DNA of 64,000 nt from Poriferisulfidus sp963668445 (GCA_963668445.1 OY764335.1:1116001-1180000); one strand, 5' to 3'; shown: positions 1 to 8,441, counted from the first letter of the stretch. Program-made: numbers and translations. The notes: a model not told the origin generated them from the sequence alone.

Positions 1-1593
1 GCCTGGCCGTGGCTGTGCGCCGCAGCGGCCTACGGCCTGAGCCTAGCCAACCACTGGCCGCTCATGGGCCTGGCGACGCCCGGCCTGATGCTGGCTGCGC
101 TGCCGGCTTGGCGGATCGCCATGCGCCGCCTGCCCGGCATGTTCGGCGTCGCCCTGCCCTGCGCCGCCTTGCCCTACGCCTGGATGGTCTGGCGCTCCCA
201 GCAGAACCCCCTCATCAGCTTCTACGGCCCCATCGAAAACTGGGACCGCTTCTGGTTCTATCTGAGCCGGCAAGGCTATGCAGGCATCGATGCCAGCCCC
301 AGCGCCGGCTGGGCGGACCGCCTGGACTTCCTCCAATGGCTCGGCCACGAAATGGTCTGGCAGTTGACGCTGCCCGGGTTTCTGCTGGCCCTGCTGGGGC
401 TGCTGACTCTGTGCCGCCGCCGGCAGCTCGCGGCCGCCGGGTCGGGCCTGCTGGTCTTCGCCGGCAACAGCCTCGTGCTGATCCTGCTGCTCAATTTCGA
501 CTTCGAATTCTTCCGCGTCGCCATCTTCCGACCCTATCCGCTCGTCTGCTTCGGCCTGCTCGCCCTGTGGCTGGCGGTCGGCTTCCAATGCCTGACTGAT
601 GCGCTGCCCCGGCGTGCCTCGAAGCTGCGCCTCCCCGAACCTTGGCTCAAGCTTGGCACCGCCGGCCTGGCCGGATGCCTGATGGTGGGCAGCTCCGTTC
701 ACGCGCATTGGGCCTTGAACGACCGCTCCGGAAGCGATTTCACGGAGCACTTCGCCGCCATGGCACTCGACCGCCTGCCGCCGAACGCCGCCCTGTTCAC
801 CACCGACGACGCAGAAGCTTTCCCCCTAGGCTATTACCATTTCGTCGAACAGCGCCGCCCGGACATCCTCAAACTGGATCTGCTCGGCCACATCTACAGC
901 AACCGCCTGTACGATTCGTTCATCGCCGTGGAACGCCAGCAGAAAATCCTGAAGCAGTTCATAGCCCGCTCGGAACGGCCGGTCTTCTCCTCCCTGAACT
1001 ACAACAAGCACGTCTTCCCGAAGGAACGGCACGGCCGGATTTCCGGATTCCTCATGCGACTGGACCCCGGCGATGGCGGAGACAGATTCGTCCGCAACCC
1101 GGATGCGGAACAGTACTTCATCCATCTCATGAACGCCCGCTATGTAGATCGATGGGAACGCTTCTGGCAAAGTTCGCTAATCCACCAGTACTGCCGCTAT
1201 CTGGGCTACGTCAAAATCCTCAACGATCCGGACATGCTGGAACCCATGCAACCCTTGTACGATCAGATAGGCCGAAGCTACTCCTGCATGACCGGCATCG
1301 CTTCGGTGCTGCTGGAATTCGGCGGGCCCGCCGACCGGGCGCCGGTCGAAGCATGGCTGAAAGCGGCTGAACCCCTGCGGCATGAAGCCCTCACCAAAGC
1401 CAGTCTGGCCAACCTCTACTATCTGAAAGGCCATCTTGCCGAGACGCACGGCCGCAGGAGCGCAGCCATGCGGCTGTACCGCAAATCCCTAGCCGTCCGC
1501 CCGCACCCCGACAACAAGGCCGGACCTGCCATCATACGGCTGCGGCGCACCAAGCAGCACATGCCGCCAGGTTCAAATCCGCTGTTGCCGTAA
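1..1593 (+). CDS. DUF2723 family membrane protein (C-terminal part)
   Basis: The reading frame is open from base 1, so only the last 530 codons are present and the start lies outside the window. The first 230 or so residues alternate hydrophobic segments with short loops, including the stretch YGLSLANHWPL that resembles the DUF2723 signature. A soluble C-terminal part follows, with FTTDDAEAFPLGYYHF and a helical, TPR-like tail near the end. DUF2723 proteins are polytopic inner-membrane proteins related to GT-C (protein O-mannosyltransferase-like) glycosyltransferases; the substrate here cannot be told. The gene ends 11 bases before the convergent pabB stop, with no clear terminator between them. 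The family call rests on the hydrophobic layout and the soluble tail, so it is moderately secure. Confidence 0.7.
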   Translation, partial: AWPWLCAAAAYGLSLANHWPLMGLATPGLMLAALPAWRIAMRRLPGMFGVALPCAALPYAWMVWRSQQNPLISFYGPIENWDRFWFYLSRQGYAGIDASPSAGWADRLDFLQWLGHEMVWQLTLPGFLLALLGLLTLCRRRQLAAAGSGLLVFAGNSLVLILLLNFDFEFFRVAIFRPYPLVCFGLLALWLAVGFQCLTDALPRRASKLRLPEPWLKLGTAGLAGCLMVGSSVHAHWALNDRSGSDFTEHFAAMALDRLPPNAALFTTDDAEAFPLGYYHFVEQRRPDILKLDLLGHIYSNRLYDSFIAVERQQKILKQFIARSERPVFSSLNYNKHVFPKERHGRISGFLMRLDPGDGGDRFVRNPDAEQYFIHLMNARYVDRWERFWQSSLIHQYCRYLGYVKILNDPDMLEPMQPLYDQIGRSYSCMTGIASVLLEFGGPADRAPVEAWLKAAEPLRHEALTKASLANLYYLKGHLAETHGRRSAAMRLYRKSLAVRPHPDNKAGPAIIRLRRTKQHMPPGSNPLLP

Positions 1594-1604
1594 CTGCCTC
1601 CGGT

Positions 1605-2960
1605 CTACCGATAACGCTCCAGCACTGCCTGCATGGCGGCAGCCTTATCCAAGCACTCCTGATATTCGGCCTCCAACTGCGAATCGTAGGTCAAACCGCC
1701 GCCGGCGTAATAGCAGGTGGCGCCGTCGGCCTGCACCATCGTGCGGATCGCAATGCTGCTGTCCATGCTGCCGTCGAATCCCACATACGCCAGACTGCCG
1801 CAATAGATGCCTCGCGGATCCGGCTCGAGCTCCTCGATGATCCCCATCGCCCGCCGTTTCGGCGCTCCCGTAATGGAGCCGCCGGGAAAGCATCCTTCCA
1901 GCAAGTCCAGAGCGGTGCGGCCTTCGCGCAGTTCGCCCGTCACCGTGCTGACCAGGTGGTGCACGGTCGCATAGCTTTCGACCTTGAACAGTTCCGGCAC
2001 CTGCACCGTGCCGCCGGCGCAGTTCTTGCTCAAATCGTTGCGCAGCAAATCCACGATCATCAGGTTCTCCGCCTGATCCTTGCGGCTGTCGCGCAAGGCG
2101 CGGCATTGCTGCTGCTCGCGGCCGGCGACACGCCGCATCGTGCCCTTGATCGGACGAGTCTCCACGCGGCCGCCCGACACCTGCAGGAACCGTTCCGGCG
2201 AAGCGCTGGCGATCTCCATCTGCGGATAATGGCAATAAGCGGAAAACGGCGCGGGGTTGTCGATGCGGCTGCGCCGGTACGCCGTCCACAGGCGGCCTTC
2301 GCTTGGCGCGGCGAAGCGCTGCGCCAGATTCACCTGATAGCAGTCGCCCGCCCGGATATAGTCCTGCACGGCCTGAAAAGCCGCGGCATACCCTTCCGGC
2401 GTGAAATTGGATGCCAGCGGTCCGCCGACCCGGTACGAAGCCTTCCGGGGCGAAGCATCGCGCTCCAGCCGATCGCGCAAGTCCTTCCATGCCAGCCGCG
2501 TCTCAGGCGCCCGGTCCTGCGCAACCAGATAGCAGCGCCGCTCCTGATGGTCGCTGACTACGGCCCAGTCGTACAACCCCGCCGCAACAACCGGATACGC
2601 CTGCCGGCCTGTTCGGCGCGTCCGCATCGCAACGCACTCCGCGCCCAGTTCGTACGCGAAATACCCGATGGCTCCGCCGCAGAACGGAATCCGCGGATCT
2701 CCTTCCACCGCCGGGCCGAGCAACTCCTGCAATAGGCGGAACGGATTGCCGCGCACCGTCTGCCGCTCGCCGTAGCGGGAAATGCAAGCCTCGCGCCCCG
2801 CATATTCGAACGTCAAATACGGGTCGGCCGAAAAAATGTCGAAGCGGCCTTGGCCGCTCCGGTCGTGGCAACTGTCCAGCAGCACGGCCCACGGCCGGTC
2901 GGCGAATGCCTGGAAGCGGTCGGTCGGATCCGCTTGCCACGGCAGTTCAAGAACCCGCAT
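1605..2960 (-). CDS. pabB: Aminodeoxychorismate synthase component I
   Basis: Converts chorismate with ammonia into 4-amino-4-deoxychorismate, precursor of p-aminobenzoate. The 451-aa product has the anthranilate-synthase-I/PabB fold, with the PIKGT motif whose lysine marks PabB rather than TrpE, then GGSITGAPKRRAM and a C-terminal GGGLTYDSQLEAEYQE. The start is placed at ATG 2960 (MRVLELPWQ); a longer open frame upstream only shadows the preceding gene. It overlaps the stop of the MfnF-like gene by 14 bases, so translation is probably coupled. In methylotrophs pabB sits with tetrahydromethanopterin genes because p-aminobenzoate is a direct precursor of that cofactor; the same link is likely here, although folate would also need it. 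No glutamine amidotransferase partner (PabA) is in the window. Confidence 0.92.
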   Translation of the reverse strand: MRVLELPWQADPTDRFQAFADRPWAVLLDSCHDRSGQGRFDIFSADPYLTFEYAGREACISRYGERQTVRGNPFRLLQELLGPAVEGDPRIPFCGGAIGYFAYELGAECVAMRTRRTGRQAYPVVAAGLYDWAVVSDHQERRCYLVAQDRAPETRLAWKDLRDRLERDASPRKASYRVGGPLASNFTPEGYAAAFQAVQDYIRAGDCYQVNLAQRFAAPSEGRLWTAYRRSRIDNPAPFSAYCHYPQMEIASASPERFLQVSGGRVETRPIKGTMRRVAGREQQQCRALRDSRKDQAENLMIVDLLRNDLSKNCAGGTVQVPELFKVESYATVHHLVSTVTGELREGRTALDLLEGCFPGGSITGAPKRRAMGIIEELEPDPRGIYCGSLAYVGFDGSMDSSIAIRTMVQADGATCYYAGGGLTYDSQLEAEYQECLDKAAAMQAVLERYR

Positions 2961-3987
2961 GCTTGAGCCGGTACAACTCGGCGACGGAATACGCCGGCAG
3001 GCAATCCGCCAGCGTAAACGGATCCGGCGCCGCGCAACGGTCGCTGAGGAGCGAATCGACGCTGCAATACTCCATGCCGCACCGCACCGCAACCTGCGGC
3101 AGCATGAAACGCCCGGTTCCCGCGCCGACGAAGATGCCCGGCGCCTCCGCATCGATGTGCGCCTGCAAGTTCTCGGCGATGCGGTCGCGCTGCGCATGGG
3201 CAAAGGCCTCCGCCAAGGCAATCCATTCCTCCAAATCGCCGCCCTCTTCGCAATCCCGCCCGACCATGCGCGCGACCCGGCGCGCCGATTCGAACGCGGA
3301 GCAGCCCTCACCGTCGCGCGTCTCGAACGGCAGCAGGCTCGGCGGCAGGCGCCCCAGCAGGTTGTAGATGTCGGCCGTAGCGGCGAACTGCTCCGCCACC
3401 AGATTGCAGAGGCCATGGCGCGTCTCGATGCGCGATGCCAGACTCATCAGCGCCGTGCGCACCGCTCCGGTATACAGCAGTTCGCGACTGGCCAAGCGCT
3501 CCGCATCGGCGAAACCGGAAACGACAGCCCGGCCGTCGCGGATTCGCACCAGATCGGTGGTCGTGCTGCCGATGTCCACGAACACGCCGCGATCGACGAA
3601 GCGGGCCACCAGTTGCGCCGAAGCATACCAATTCATGGAGCCGACCTCGGCCGCCCGCCGCCGCGCCGTGCGCACGAACTCGGAATCGGCCGAAAAATAA
3701 TAGATGTCCTCGTCGTCGAGCACCCGCTCCAGACAGCGATCAATCTGGCGCACGCCTTCGGAGCGCGTCGGGAAGATATCGGTCAGTTCGCCCGTCATCG
3801 TCGCCACATGCCGGAACGGCCCGGCACCCGCTTCCTGCCGGATCGCCGCGACCGAATCCGTCAGGCGATGCAAGCCCCGCCACAATGGCGCCACGCGATG
3901 CCAGATGCGCACTGCCTGTCCGTCCGCATCCAGCCGCACCGCCTTGACATGGGCACCGCCGATGTCCCAGCCCAGCAAATCCGTCAC
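2947..3987 (-). CDS. MfnF-like H4MPT/methanofuran C1-pathway protein (ASKHA fold)
   Basis: A 346-aa protein of the hydantoinase/sugar-kinase-like superfamily. It shows two phosphate-binding signatures, GWDIGGAHVKAVRL at the N-terminus and FVDIGSTTTDLVRI near residue 140. The closest family I recognise is the H4MPT-linked C1 transfer pathway protein related to archaeal MfnF, which couples the furan moiety to glutamyl-tyramine in methanofuran synthesis. That activity is inferred from family and neighbourhood. The GTG start at 3987 overlaps the MfnD-like stop as GTGA, and the 3' end overlaps pabB by 14 bases, so the three minus-strand genes form one operon. A general sugar kinase is a less likely alternative because of the flanking MfnD-like and HisA-like genes. 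Confidence 0.85.
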   Translation of the reverse strand: MTDLLGWDIGGAHVKAVRLDADGQAVRIWHRVAPLWRGLHRLTDSVAAIRQEAGAGPFRHVATMTGELTDIFPTRSEGVRQIDRCLERVLDDEDIYYFSADSEFVRTARRRAAEVGSMNWYASAQLVARFVDRGVFVDIGSTTTDLVRIRDGRAVVSGFADAERLASRELLYTGAVRTALMSLASRIETRHGLCNLVAEQFAATADIYNLLGRLPPSLLPFETRDGEGCSAFESARRVARMVGRDCEEGGDLEEWIALAEAFAHAQRDRIAENLQAHIDAEAPGIFVGAGTGRFMLPQVAVRCGMEYCSVDSLLSDRCAAPDPFTLADCLPAYSVAELYRLKHAGS

Positions 3988-4931
3988 GCCGCCGCCTCAT
4001 GCATGCCGAACGCACGCAGCACGCACGCGGCCAGCGGCGGCGCAGCAGCGGGACGCGGCAGGTCCGCGTACGTCAGGGTCAGGCGCGGATTGATTTCCAG
4101 CACGCTCAGTTCGCCATCCTTCCATATGCCGTCCACACCCACATAGCCGCGCAAGCCAGGCACGGCCGCCTGCAACCGGCCCGCCAACTCCTGTCCGGCG
4201 GCCCGCAGGCCCGAATCGCCGTCGAGTCCCCCTGTTTCAATGTTGCGTACATGCAATTGCCCTGTGCCACTCGCGCACTCCACTTCCATGCTATTGTATG
4301 CCAAAACCTCTACGATGCCGGGTTCCATGAGCATGCTGAAACTGATCGCATCCCCCTCCACCCACGGCTGCCACACCCATGCCTGATTGGCATCCAAGCC
4401 CGGCGCCATCCAAACCGGCGACAGCCGGTAGGCATCCTCGCAGCCGGCCCCGTCCCGCGGCTTGATGACACCCGACTCCGGAAGCGGCTTCGAGGCATCC
4501 CACGGCTCCGTGCGCACTGCCCGAATGCCGCAGCTTTGGAGTTTGCGACTCATTTCCAGCTTGTCCGCAGCGAGGCGGATGGCTTCCAGCGAGCAATTTA
4601 GGCTTACGCAGCCCTCGGCATGCACGAGTGCGCACAAATCCTCCAGTGCGCAACCGTTCTCCGGTGCAACCACCAGCGTAGCATCGCAGGCGCGAACCTG
4701 TTCCAGCCAGACCTCGCGCCATGCCGCCTCGGGCTCCAGCAATCGGATGGTGCCCAGCGCCTCGAATGCAAATCTAGCCTCCATCACAGTATAAACTTTA
4801 ACGCCCGGCAGGCCGGCGAAGTCCGCCAATGCGGCATGCAGCATCCGTTTGCCTTGCTGCAGCAGGCCCGCCGGCGGCATCGCGCCCTGAAAGCCGCCGC
4901 CGCATACGTACTCAAACACGCAGATATTCAT
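3984..4931 (-). CDS. ATP-grasp ligase, MfnD-like (tyramine-glutamate ligase family)
   Basis: A 315-aa ATP-grasp protein beginning MNICVFEYVCGGGF, a typical N-terminus for MfnD-type ligases, with GVIKPRDGAGCEDAY as the ATP-binding loop and VLEINPRLTLTYADL as the metal-binding C-terminal motif. Archaeal MfnD joins tyramine to the gamma-carboxyl of glutamate in methanofuran synthesis; bacterial homologues occur in methylotroph C1 gene clusters. First gene of the minus-strand cofactor operon. A GAGG ribosome-binding site lies 5 bases before ATG 4931, inside the start region of the divergent gene at 4934. Only two bases separate the two start codons, so its promoter must lie within the opposite gene. 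Confidence 0.85.
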   Translation of the reverse strand: MNICVFEYVCGGGFQGAMPPAGLLQQGKRMLHAALADFAGLPGVKVYTVMEARFAFEALGTIRLLEPEAAWREVWLEQVRACDATLVVAPENGCALEDLCALVHAEGCVSLNCSLEAIRLAADKLEMSRKLQSCGIRAVRTEPWDASKPLPESGVIKPRDGAGCEDAYRLSPVWMAPGLDANQAWVWQPWVEGDAISFSMLMEPGIVEVLAYNSMEVECASGTGQLHVRNIETGGLDGDSGLRAAGQELAGRLQAAVPGLRGYVGVDGIWKDGELSVLEINPRLTLTYADLPRPAAAPPLAACVLRAFGMHEAAA

Positions 4932-4933
4932 TC

Positions 4934-5644
4934 ATGCCTCACGTCATTCCGGTCCTGGACATCAAACGCGGGAACATCGTGCAGGCCGTGCGCGGCGACC
5001 GCGCCCGCTATGCGCCGATCCAATCCGTCCTGACGCGCCAGACCAAGCCTGCGCCGGTGCTCCGCGACCTGCTGCGCTTCCATCCATTCCCCACCGTGTA
5101 CTTGGCAGACCTGGACGCCATCATGGGGAAGCCCAGCCAGCACGGACTTATTGTAGAACTTTGCCGCCGCCATGCCGGCACAGAATTCTGGGTCGATGCG
5201 GGCCCACCTCTCTCGAACGACGCTTCGCTGCCCCAAAACTACCGTCCGGTCGTCGGCACCGAATTCGCCTCAGACTGGACGCACATGCCGGAACGCACCA
5301 TCCTGTCCCTCGACTTCGACCAGTCCGAACTGCGCGGCGGCGAAGTCTTATGGCAGCGCCCGGACGACTGGCCTGAACGCGTCATCGTCATGTGCCTGCA
5401 TCGCGTCGGTTCGCAGGACGGCCCCGACTTGCCTCTGATGCGCCGCATTCAGGACATGCACCCTCGCGGCACGCTGTTTGCCGCCGGCGGCGCGCGTCAT
5501 GCCCGCGACCTAGAGCAGTTGATGAAAGCCGGCTGGGGAGCGCTCATCGCCAGCATGCTGCATCGGGGCGGCATTTCGAGCGGCGAAATCACACAACTGG
5601 AAGGCGTTGCCCGTAATGCTGCATCCTTGGACATACGGATATGA
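4934..5644 (+). CDS. HisA/HisF-like TIM-barrel protein of the methylotroph C1 cluster
   Basis: A 236-aa protein starting MPHVIPVLDIKRGNIVQAVRG, which matches the first strand of the HisA fold. The C-terminal phosphate-binding strands are recognisable (LFAAGGARHARDLEQL and ALIASMLHRG). It belongs to the proFAR-isomerase-related group found in methanogens and in methylotrophs next to H4MPT and methanofuran genes. That group is not the histidine enzyme itself, and its reaction is unsettled as far as I know. It lies head to head with the MfnD-like ligase with two bases between the start codons. No Shine-Dalgarno sequence is visible before its ATG. Its stop codon is part of a short hairpin at 5644-5659. 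Confidence 0.82.
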   Translation: MPHVIPVLDIKRGNIVQAVRGDRARYAPIQSVLTRQTKPAPVLRDLLRFHPFPTVYLADLDAIMGKPSQHGLIVELCRRHAGTEFWVDAGPPLSNDASLPQNYRPVVGTEFASDWTHMPERTILSLDFDQSELRGGEVLWQRPDDWPERVIVMCLHRVGSQDGPDLPLMRRIQDMHPRGTLFAAGGARHARDLEQLMKAGWGALIASMLHRGGISSGEITQLEGVARNAASLDIRI

Positions 5645-5659
5645 GCGGCGATAGCCGCT
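5644..5659. terminator. Short hairpin between convergent genes
   Basis: A perfect 6-bp stem (AGCGGC/GCCGCT) with a GATA loop sits directly at the stop codon of the HisA-like gene, 42 bases before the stop of the convergent Tsx-like gene. There is no U-tract on either strand, so a rho-independent terminator is only a weak suggestion. Confidence 0.25.
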
Positions 5660-5700
5660 TGATTCCAACGCTCTTCGAGACTGGCCCGTATGTCCCCCAA

Positions 5701-6429
5701 TCAGAAATTCACCTTGGCCATTACTTGGGCGACCGATTCGTCGACACCGGATATGCCGAATCGGTTGTGCCAGTACAGCCACTCGATGCCGACATGGAAC
5801 CAGCCTTGCCGACCGAACAGGTGCCCCGCATCCAAAAGCAGTTGCGGCTGGGCATGGAAATTGCGCTTCGAATAGGCGGACGTTCCCGACTTGCCTTCGG
5901 AACCGGCCCAATCAACAAAACCGGAGAAGGACCAGCGTGAGAAGCCAACCCCGAAATCGGCGCTCCAGGTCACCGTGACCTGCCATGTAGACCCCGACAA
6001 GTCGGGATTCTCCCTCAAATAGCCGTTGACCTTGAAGAAGTTGAAGCCCGGAACGGCCAAATCAACCGCTCCGCCCATAAGATAGTTGCTGACATTTTCT
6101 CCCCATTCGAGCGTGCCCGACCACAGCACGTCCTGAATGGGGCCTACGGAGAAATCCCGGCCGGTGATTTTCGACAGGCTCAGCCGCGGCGCCCATTCCG
6201 AGTAGATCTTGTTGCCGCTGCGGCCAAACCGGGTAACGTCGACGAATACGAAGTTGTCGCCGTAGGCCCAGCCATTGGCCCATTGCAAAGTCAGTGTGCC
6301 GACCCGCTTGGGGCCCAACTCGAAACCCGAGCCGTAAAGGTACTGAACATTGAACGCATTCCAACTCTGAGCTGCTGCAGGCGTGCCGACCGAAGCGGCA
6401 AGCAAAAAAACGAATAATTTGCGGATCAT
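5701..6429 (-). CDS. Tsx/OmpK-like outer-membrane channel protein
   Basis: A 242-aa protein with a clear signal peptide (MIRKLFVFLLAASVG, cleavage after AAAQ) and many alternating aromatic/polar beta strands, ending in MAKVNF with the terminal Phe typical of outer-membrane barrels. SWNAFNVQYLYGSGFELG and the overall 12-strand-like pattern resemble the Tsx/OmpK nucleoside-channel family. Tsx lets nucleosides cross the outer membrane; the substrate here is unknown. ATG 6429 is chosen because it opens the signal peptide. A longer open frame upstream runs into the TnpB gene. The gene lies 40 bases downstream of tnpB on the same strand, so its native promoter may have been displaced or may lie in the tnpB 3' end. 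Confidence 0.72.
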   Translation of the reverse strand: MIRKLFVFLLAASVGTPAAAQSWNAFNVQYLYGSGFELGPKRVGTLTLQWANGWAYGDNFVFVDVTRFGRSGNKIYSEWAPRLSLSKITGRDFSVGPIQDVLWSGTLEWGENVSNYLMGGAVDLAVPGFNFFKVNGYLRENPDLSGSTWQVTVTWSADFGVGFSRWSFSGFVDWAGSEGKSGTSAYSKRNFHAQPQLLLDAGHLFGRQGWFHVGIEWLYWHNRFGISGVDESVAQVMAKVNF

Positions 6430-6469
6430 CACCGCATGCGGAGCTTTGACACCCCGTAATTTAGGGGAA

Positions 6470-7471
6470 TTATGTAGCAAAATCCGCAAAGCGGGTTCCG
6501 CCCATGTTTCGCACGCTTGACCCGGAAGAGCCACCACGGCCTGCCCCGCCTTTCGGCGGAACTGAGCCGCATTCCCGGCGACCCAAAATGTTCAATGCGG
6601 CGTTGGTGTCCGCATTGGCTGAATGCCCGCAATTCCCGCAGGCAAAGAGGGATTGGCTTTTTCGGTTGGCCTTATCCGTGTGTCCACATTCGGAGCATTC
6701 CCGGCTGGTATTGCGGGGATCGATCTTTTCGAGGCGAGCGACCTTGTAGCTCAGATTTTGTTCGAGCCGTCCCCATACGGAAGCAAGGATGCCCCGATTC
6801 AGGCCGGACTCTGCGGCGACATTGCGCCCCGGCTCTTCCGCCGTCCCCTTGGCTGATTTCGTCATGCTCCGAATGATGAGGCTTTCGAGCACGGCGATGT
6901 CGTATCTGTCGGCAACCCATCGGCTTTCCTTGTGCGCCCAGTCTGCACGCGCATTGCGGATTTTGACCGATGCCTTCGTCGCCCGGCTCTTCGCCAGCAG
7001 TTCGCATTCGGCATACGGATTTCCGCCCTTGCGCGACAGCTTCATCCAGCCGATCTTGGCGACCCGCAGCCGATCGCCTTTCAGCCGTGCCGCGTCGGGG
7101 AAGACAGGGAAGGACGGCTCTTTCATGAATTTCCCGTGGAAGCGGGGCAGCCCGCAATGCGCAGGATCGCGAAAAAAGTTCTTGTAGGCCGTCTTGATCG
7201 GCTTCAAACTTGCCCGCACAATGGCAAAAGAGCATTCCCGCAGCCATGGTGCATAAGCCGTTTTGCGGTAGGCGGCGAACCGCTTGCTAAGCGAATTGAA
7301 GCGGAAATCGCACTTGCCGTAAGCGGCATATTCGTCCCGCATCATCCCGACATAGAAATTCCAGACATACCGGCAGGCCCCGGCCAGCCCCAGCATGGCG
7401 CGGCGCTTCGCTTTGGTTCCGGGGTGCAGCCGGAACCGAATGGCTCTGTAGGTATAATTCGCGTCAGGCAT
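6470..7471 (-). mobile_element. tnpB: TnpB (IS200/IS605-type OrfB) with RuvC-I region deleted
   Basis: A 333-aa TnpB relative without an adjacent TnpA. Conserved pieces are present in order: the N-terminal helix-turn-helix/REC part (ACRYVWNFYVGMM), the WED strands (KIGWMKLSRKGGNPYAE), the helix before RuvC-II, AVLESL with the RuvC-II glutamate, the zinc-finger cysteines (CSECGH and CGNCGH), and NADTNAALNIL with the RuvC-III aspartate. The segment that should hold the RuvC-I GIDLG aspartate, roughly 80-90 residues, is missing without a frameshift: the WED strands pass directly into the helix preceding RuvC-II. Nuclease activity is therefore unlikely. Hairpin CCGCC-GAAA-GGCGG (6546-6559, minus strand) lies in the 3' coding end, where omega RNAs usually map. 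ATG 7471 is the only good start. The gene is either a decayed element or an exapted protein. Confidence 0.85.
6471..6492 (-). repeat. Inverted repeat, inner copy at the 3' end of tnpB
   Basis: This 22-base stretch (plus strand TATGTAGCAAAATCCGCAAA then GC) is the reverse complement of 7532-7553 with one mismatch (21/22). It encodes the last codons of TnpB. The two copies bracket the gene like terminal inverted repeats, which is not usual for IS200/IS605 elements. Confidence 0.75.
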
Positions 7472-7531
7472 GGCAACTCCTATTCGCCGTGTTCAGGGCT
7501 TCCGATTTCCCAACCATTATGGCACAATCCA

Positions 7532-7553
7532 GCTTTGCGGATTTTGCTGCATA
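7532..7553 (+). repeat. Inverted repeat, copy upstream of tnpB
   Basis: Matches the reverse complement of 6471-6492 at 21 of 22 positions (begins GCTTTGCGGATTTTGC). It lies 60 bases upstream of the tnpB start and probably marks the other boundary of the element. TAGGGG occurs just outside this copy (7554-7559) and in direct orientation outside the other (6462-6467), which might be a target duplication but is too short to rely on. Confidence 0.7.
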
Positions 7554-7777
7554 TAGGGGCGGACCATACATGCAACAAGTTTAGCAGGACTGGGGAGTGG
7601 GCGGATGGCACGGATCGTGGCTCGCTGTTCGGCGCAGGGAGCGAAGCGGCTGGCGAACGGCTGCCATGCGGCCCCCCGGCAACAGCCAACGCTCCTCCCC
7701 GCCCGGCAGCCCCAAGACCCGAAGCCGAAAATCCAAGGCGGAGCGGATCATTCCACATGCTTCCCAGCGGGGCCATT

Positions 7778-7805
7778 TTGAAATCAAGGCGCTCTCCTTT
7801 ACAAT
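7778..7805 (+). promoter_or_regulatory. Probable moaB promoter
   Basis: TTGAAA at 7778-7783 and TACAAT at 7800-7805 with a 16-base spacer resemble a sigma-70 promoter. The expected start of transcription is about 110 bases before the moaB ATG. Confidence 0.5.
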
Positions 7806-7924
7806 GCCATTCATCGGAATCGTGCCGTTCTGCCATTAGGCTTCGAACAGAAAATCATGAGAGCCGTATGCGCCTCACGCCTTGCAGCCGCAAGCATTCC
7901 AGGCGAATGCCGAACAGCCGCGCC

Positions 7925-8440
7925 ATGACGAATCGGGCATTCATTCCTCTCGGCATCGCGGTCCTGACCGTATCGGACAGCCGGAATGCCAGTCAGGACA
8001 AGTCCGGCGACCTGCTGGTCGCCAAACTCGAGGCATGCGGCCACCGTCTGGCGGCACGCGCCTTGGTCGCCGACGACCTCCACCAGATCCGAGCGCAAGT
8101 CTCGGCCTGGCTGATCGAACCGGAGATCCAAGTGGTCCTGTGCACCGGCGGCACCGGCGTGACGGGGCGCGACGGCACCCCCGAAGCCATTACGCCCCTG
8201 CTGGACAAGAAGATCGACGGCTTCGGCGAAATGTTCCGTGCGCTCTCCTACGAGTCCATCGGCACTTCCACTCTGCAATCTCGGGCGCTGGCCGGCGTAG
8301 CCAACCGGCGCTACCTGTTCTGCCTGCCCGGCTCGCCGGGAGCATGCCGCGACGCTTGGGAGAAGCTGATCGAGAAGCAGTTGGACTACCGGACCCGGCC
8401 ATGCAATCTGGTCGAACTCATGCCGCGCCTCAGCGAATAG
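7925..8440 (+). CDS. moaB: Molybdenum cofactor biosynthesis protein MoaB
   Basis: A 171-aa MoaB/MogA-fold protein. MoaB-type proteins adenylylate molybdopterin or act close to that step in molybdenum cofactor synthesis. The molybdopterin-binding motif is intact: IQVVLCTGGTGVTGRDGTPE, followed by FGEMFRALSYESIGTS and YLFCLPGSPGACRDAWEKL. Length and motif order fit MoaB rather than the longer MoeA. ATG 7925 is chosen because the family N-terminus (FIPLGIAVLTVSDSR) follows immediately. It converges on moaA with a single base between the two stop codons. Molybdopterin is needed by formate dehydrogenases, which end the C1 oxidation pathway suggested by the cofactor genes nearby, but no such enzyme is in the window. 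Confidence 0.93.
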   Translation: MTNRAFIPLGIAVLTVSDSRNASQDKSGDLLVAKLEACGHRLAARALVADDLHQIRAQVSAWLIEPEIQVVLCTGGTGVTGRDGTPEAITPLLDKKIDGFGEMFRALSYESIGTSTLQSRALAGVANRRYLFCLPGSPGACRDAWEKLIEKQLDYRTRPCNLVELMPRLSE

Positions 8441-8441
8441 C

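Larger units (their letters stand above)
7472..7924. other. Intergenic stretch of 453 bases between tnpB and moaB
   Basis: No credible gene on either strand; the short open frames lack ribosome-binding sites and family features. The left third holds the 7532-7553 inverted repeat. The centre is GC-rich with several small possible hairpins and looks like transposon-end or decayed sequence. The right part contains a likely moaB promoter at 7778-7805. Confidence 0.6.

Noticed and set aside
6462..7559. TAGGGG direct repeats flanking the TnpB inverted repeats
   Set aside because: Six bases is too short to claim a target-site duplication in this sequence.
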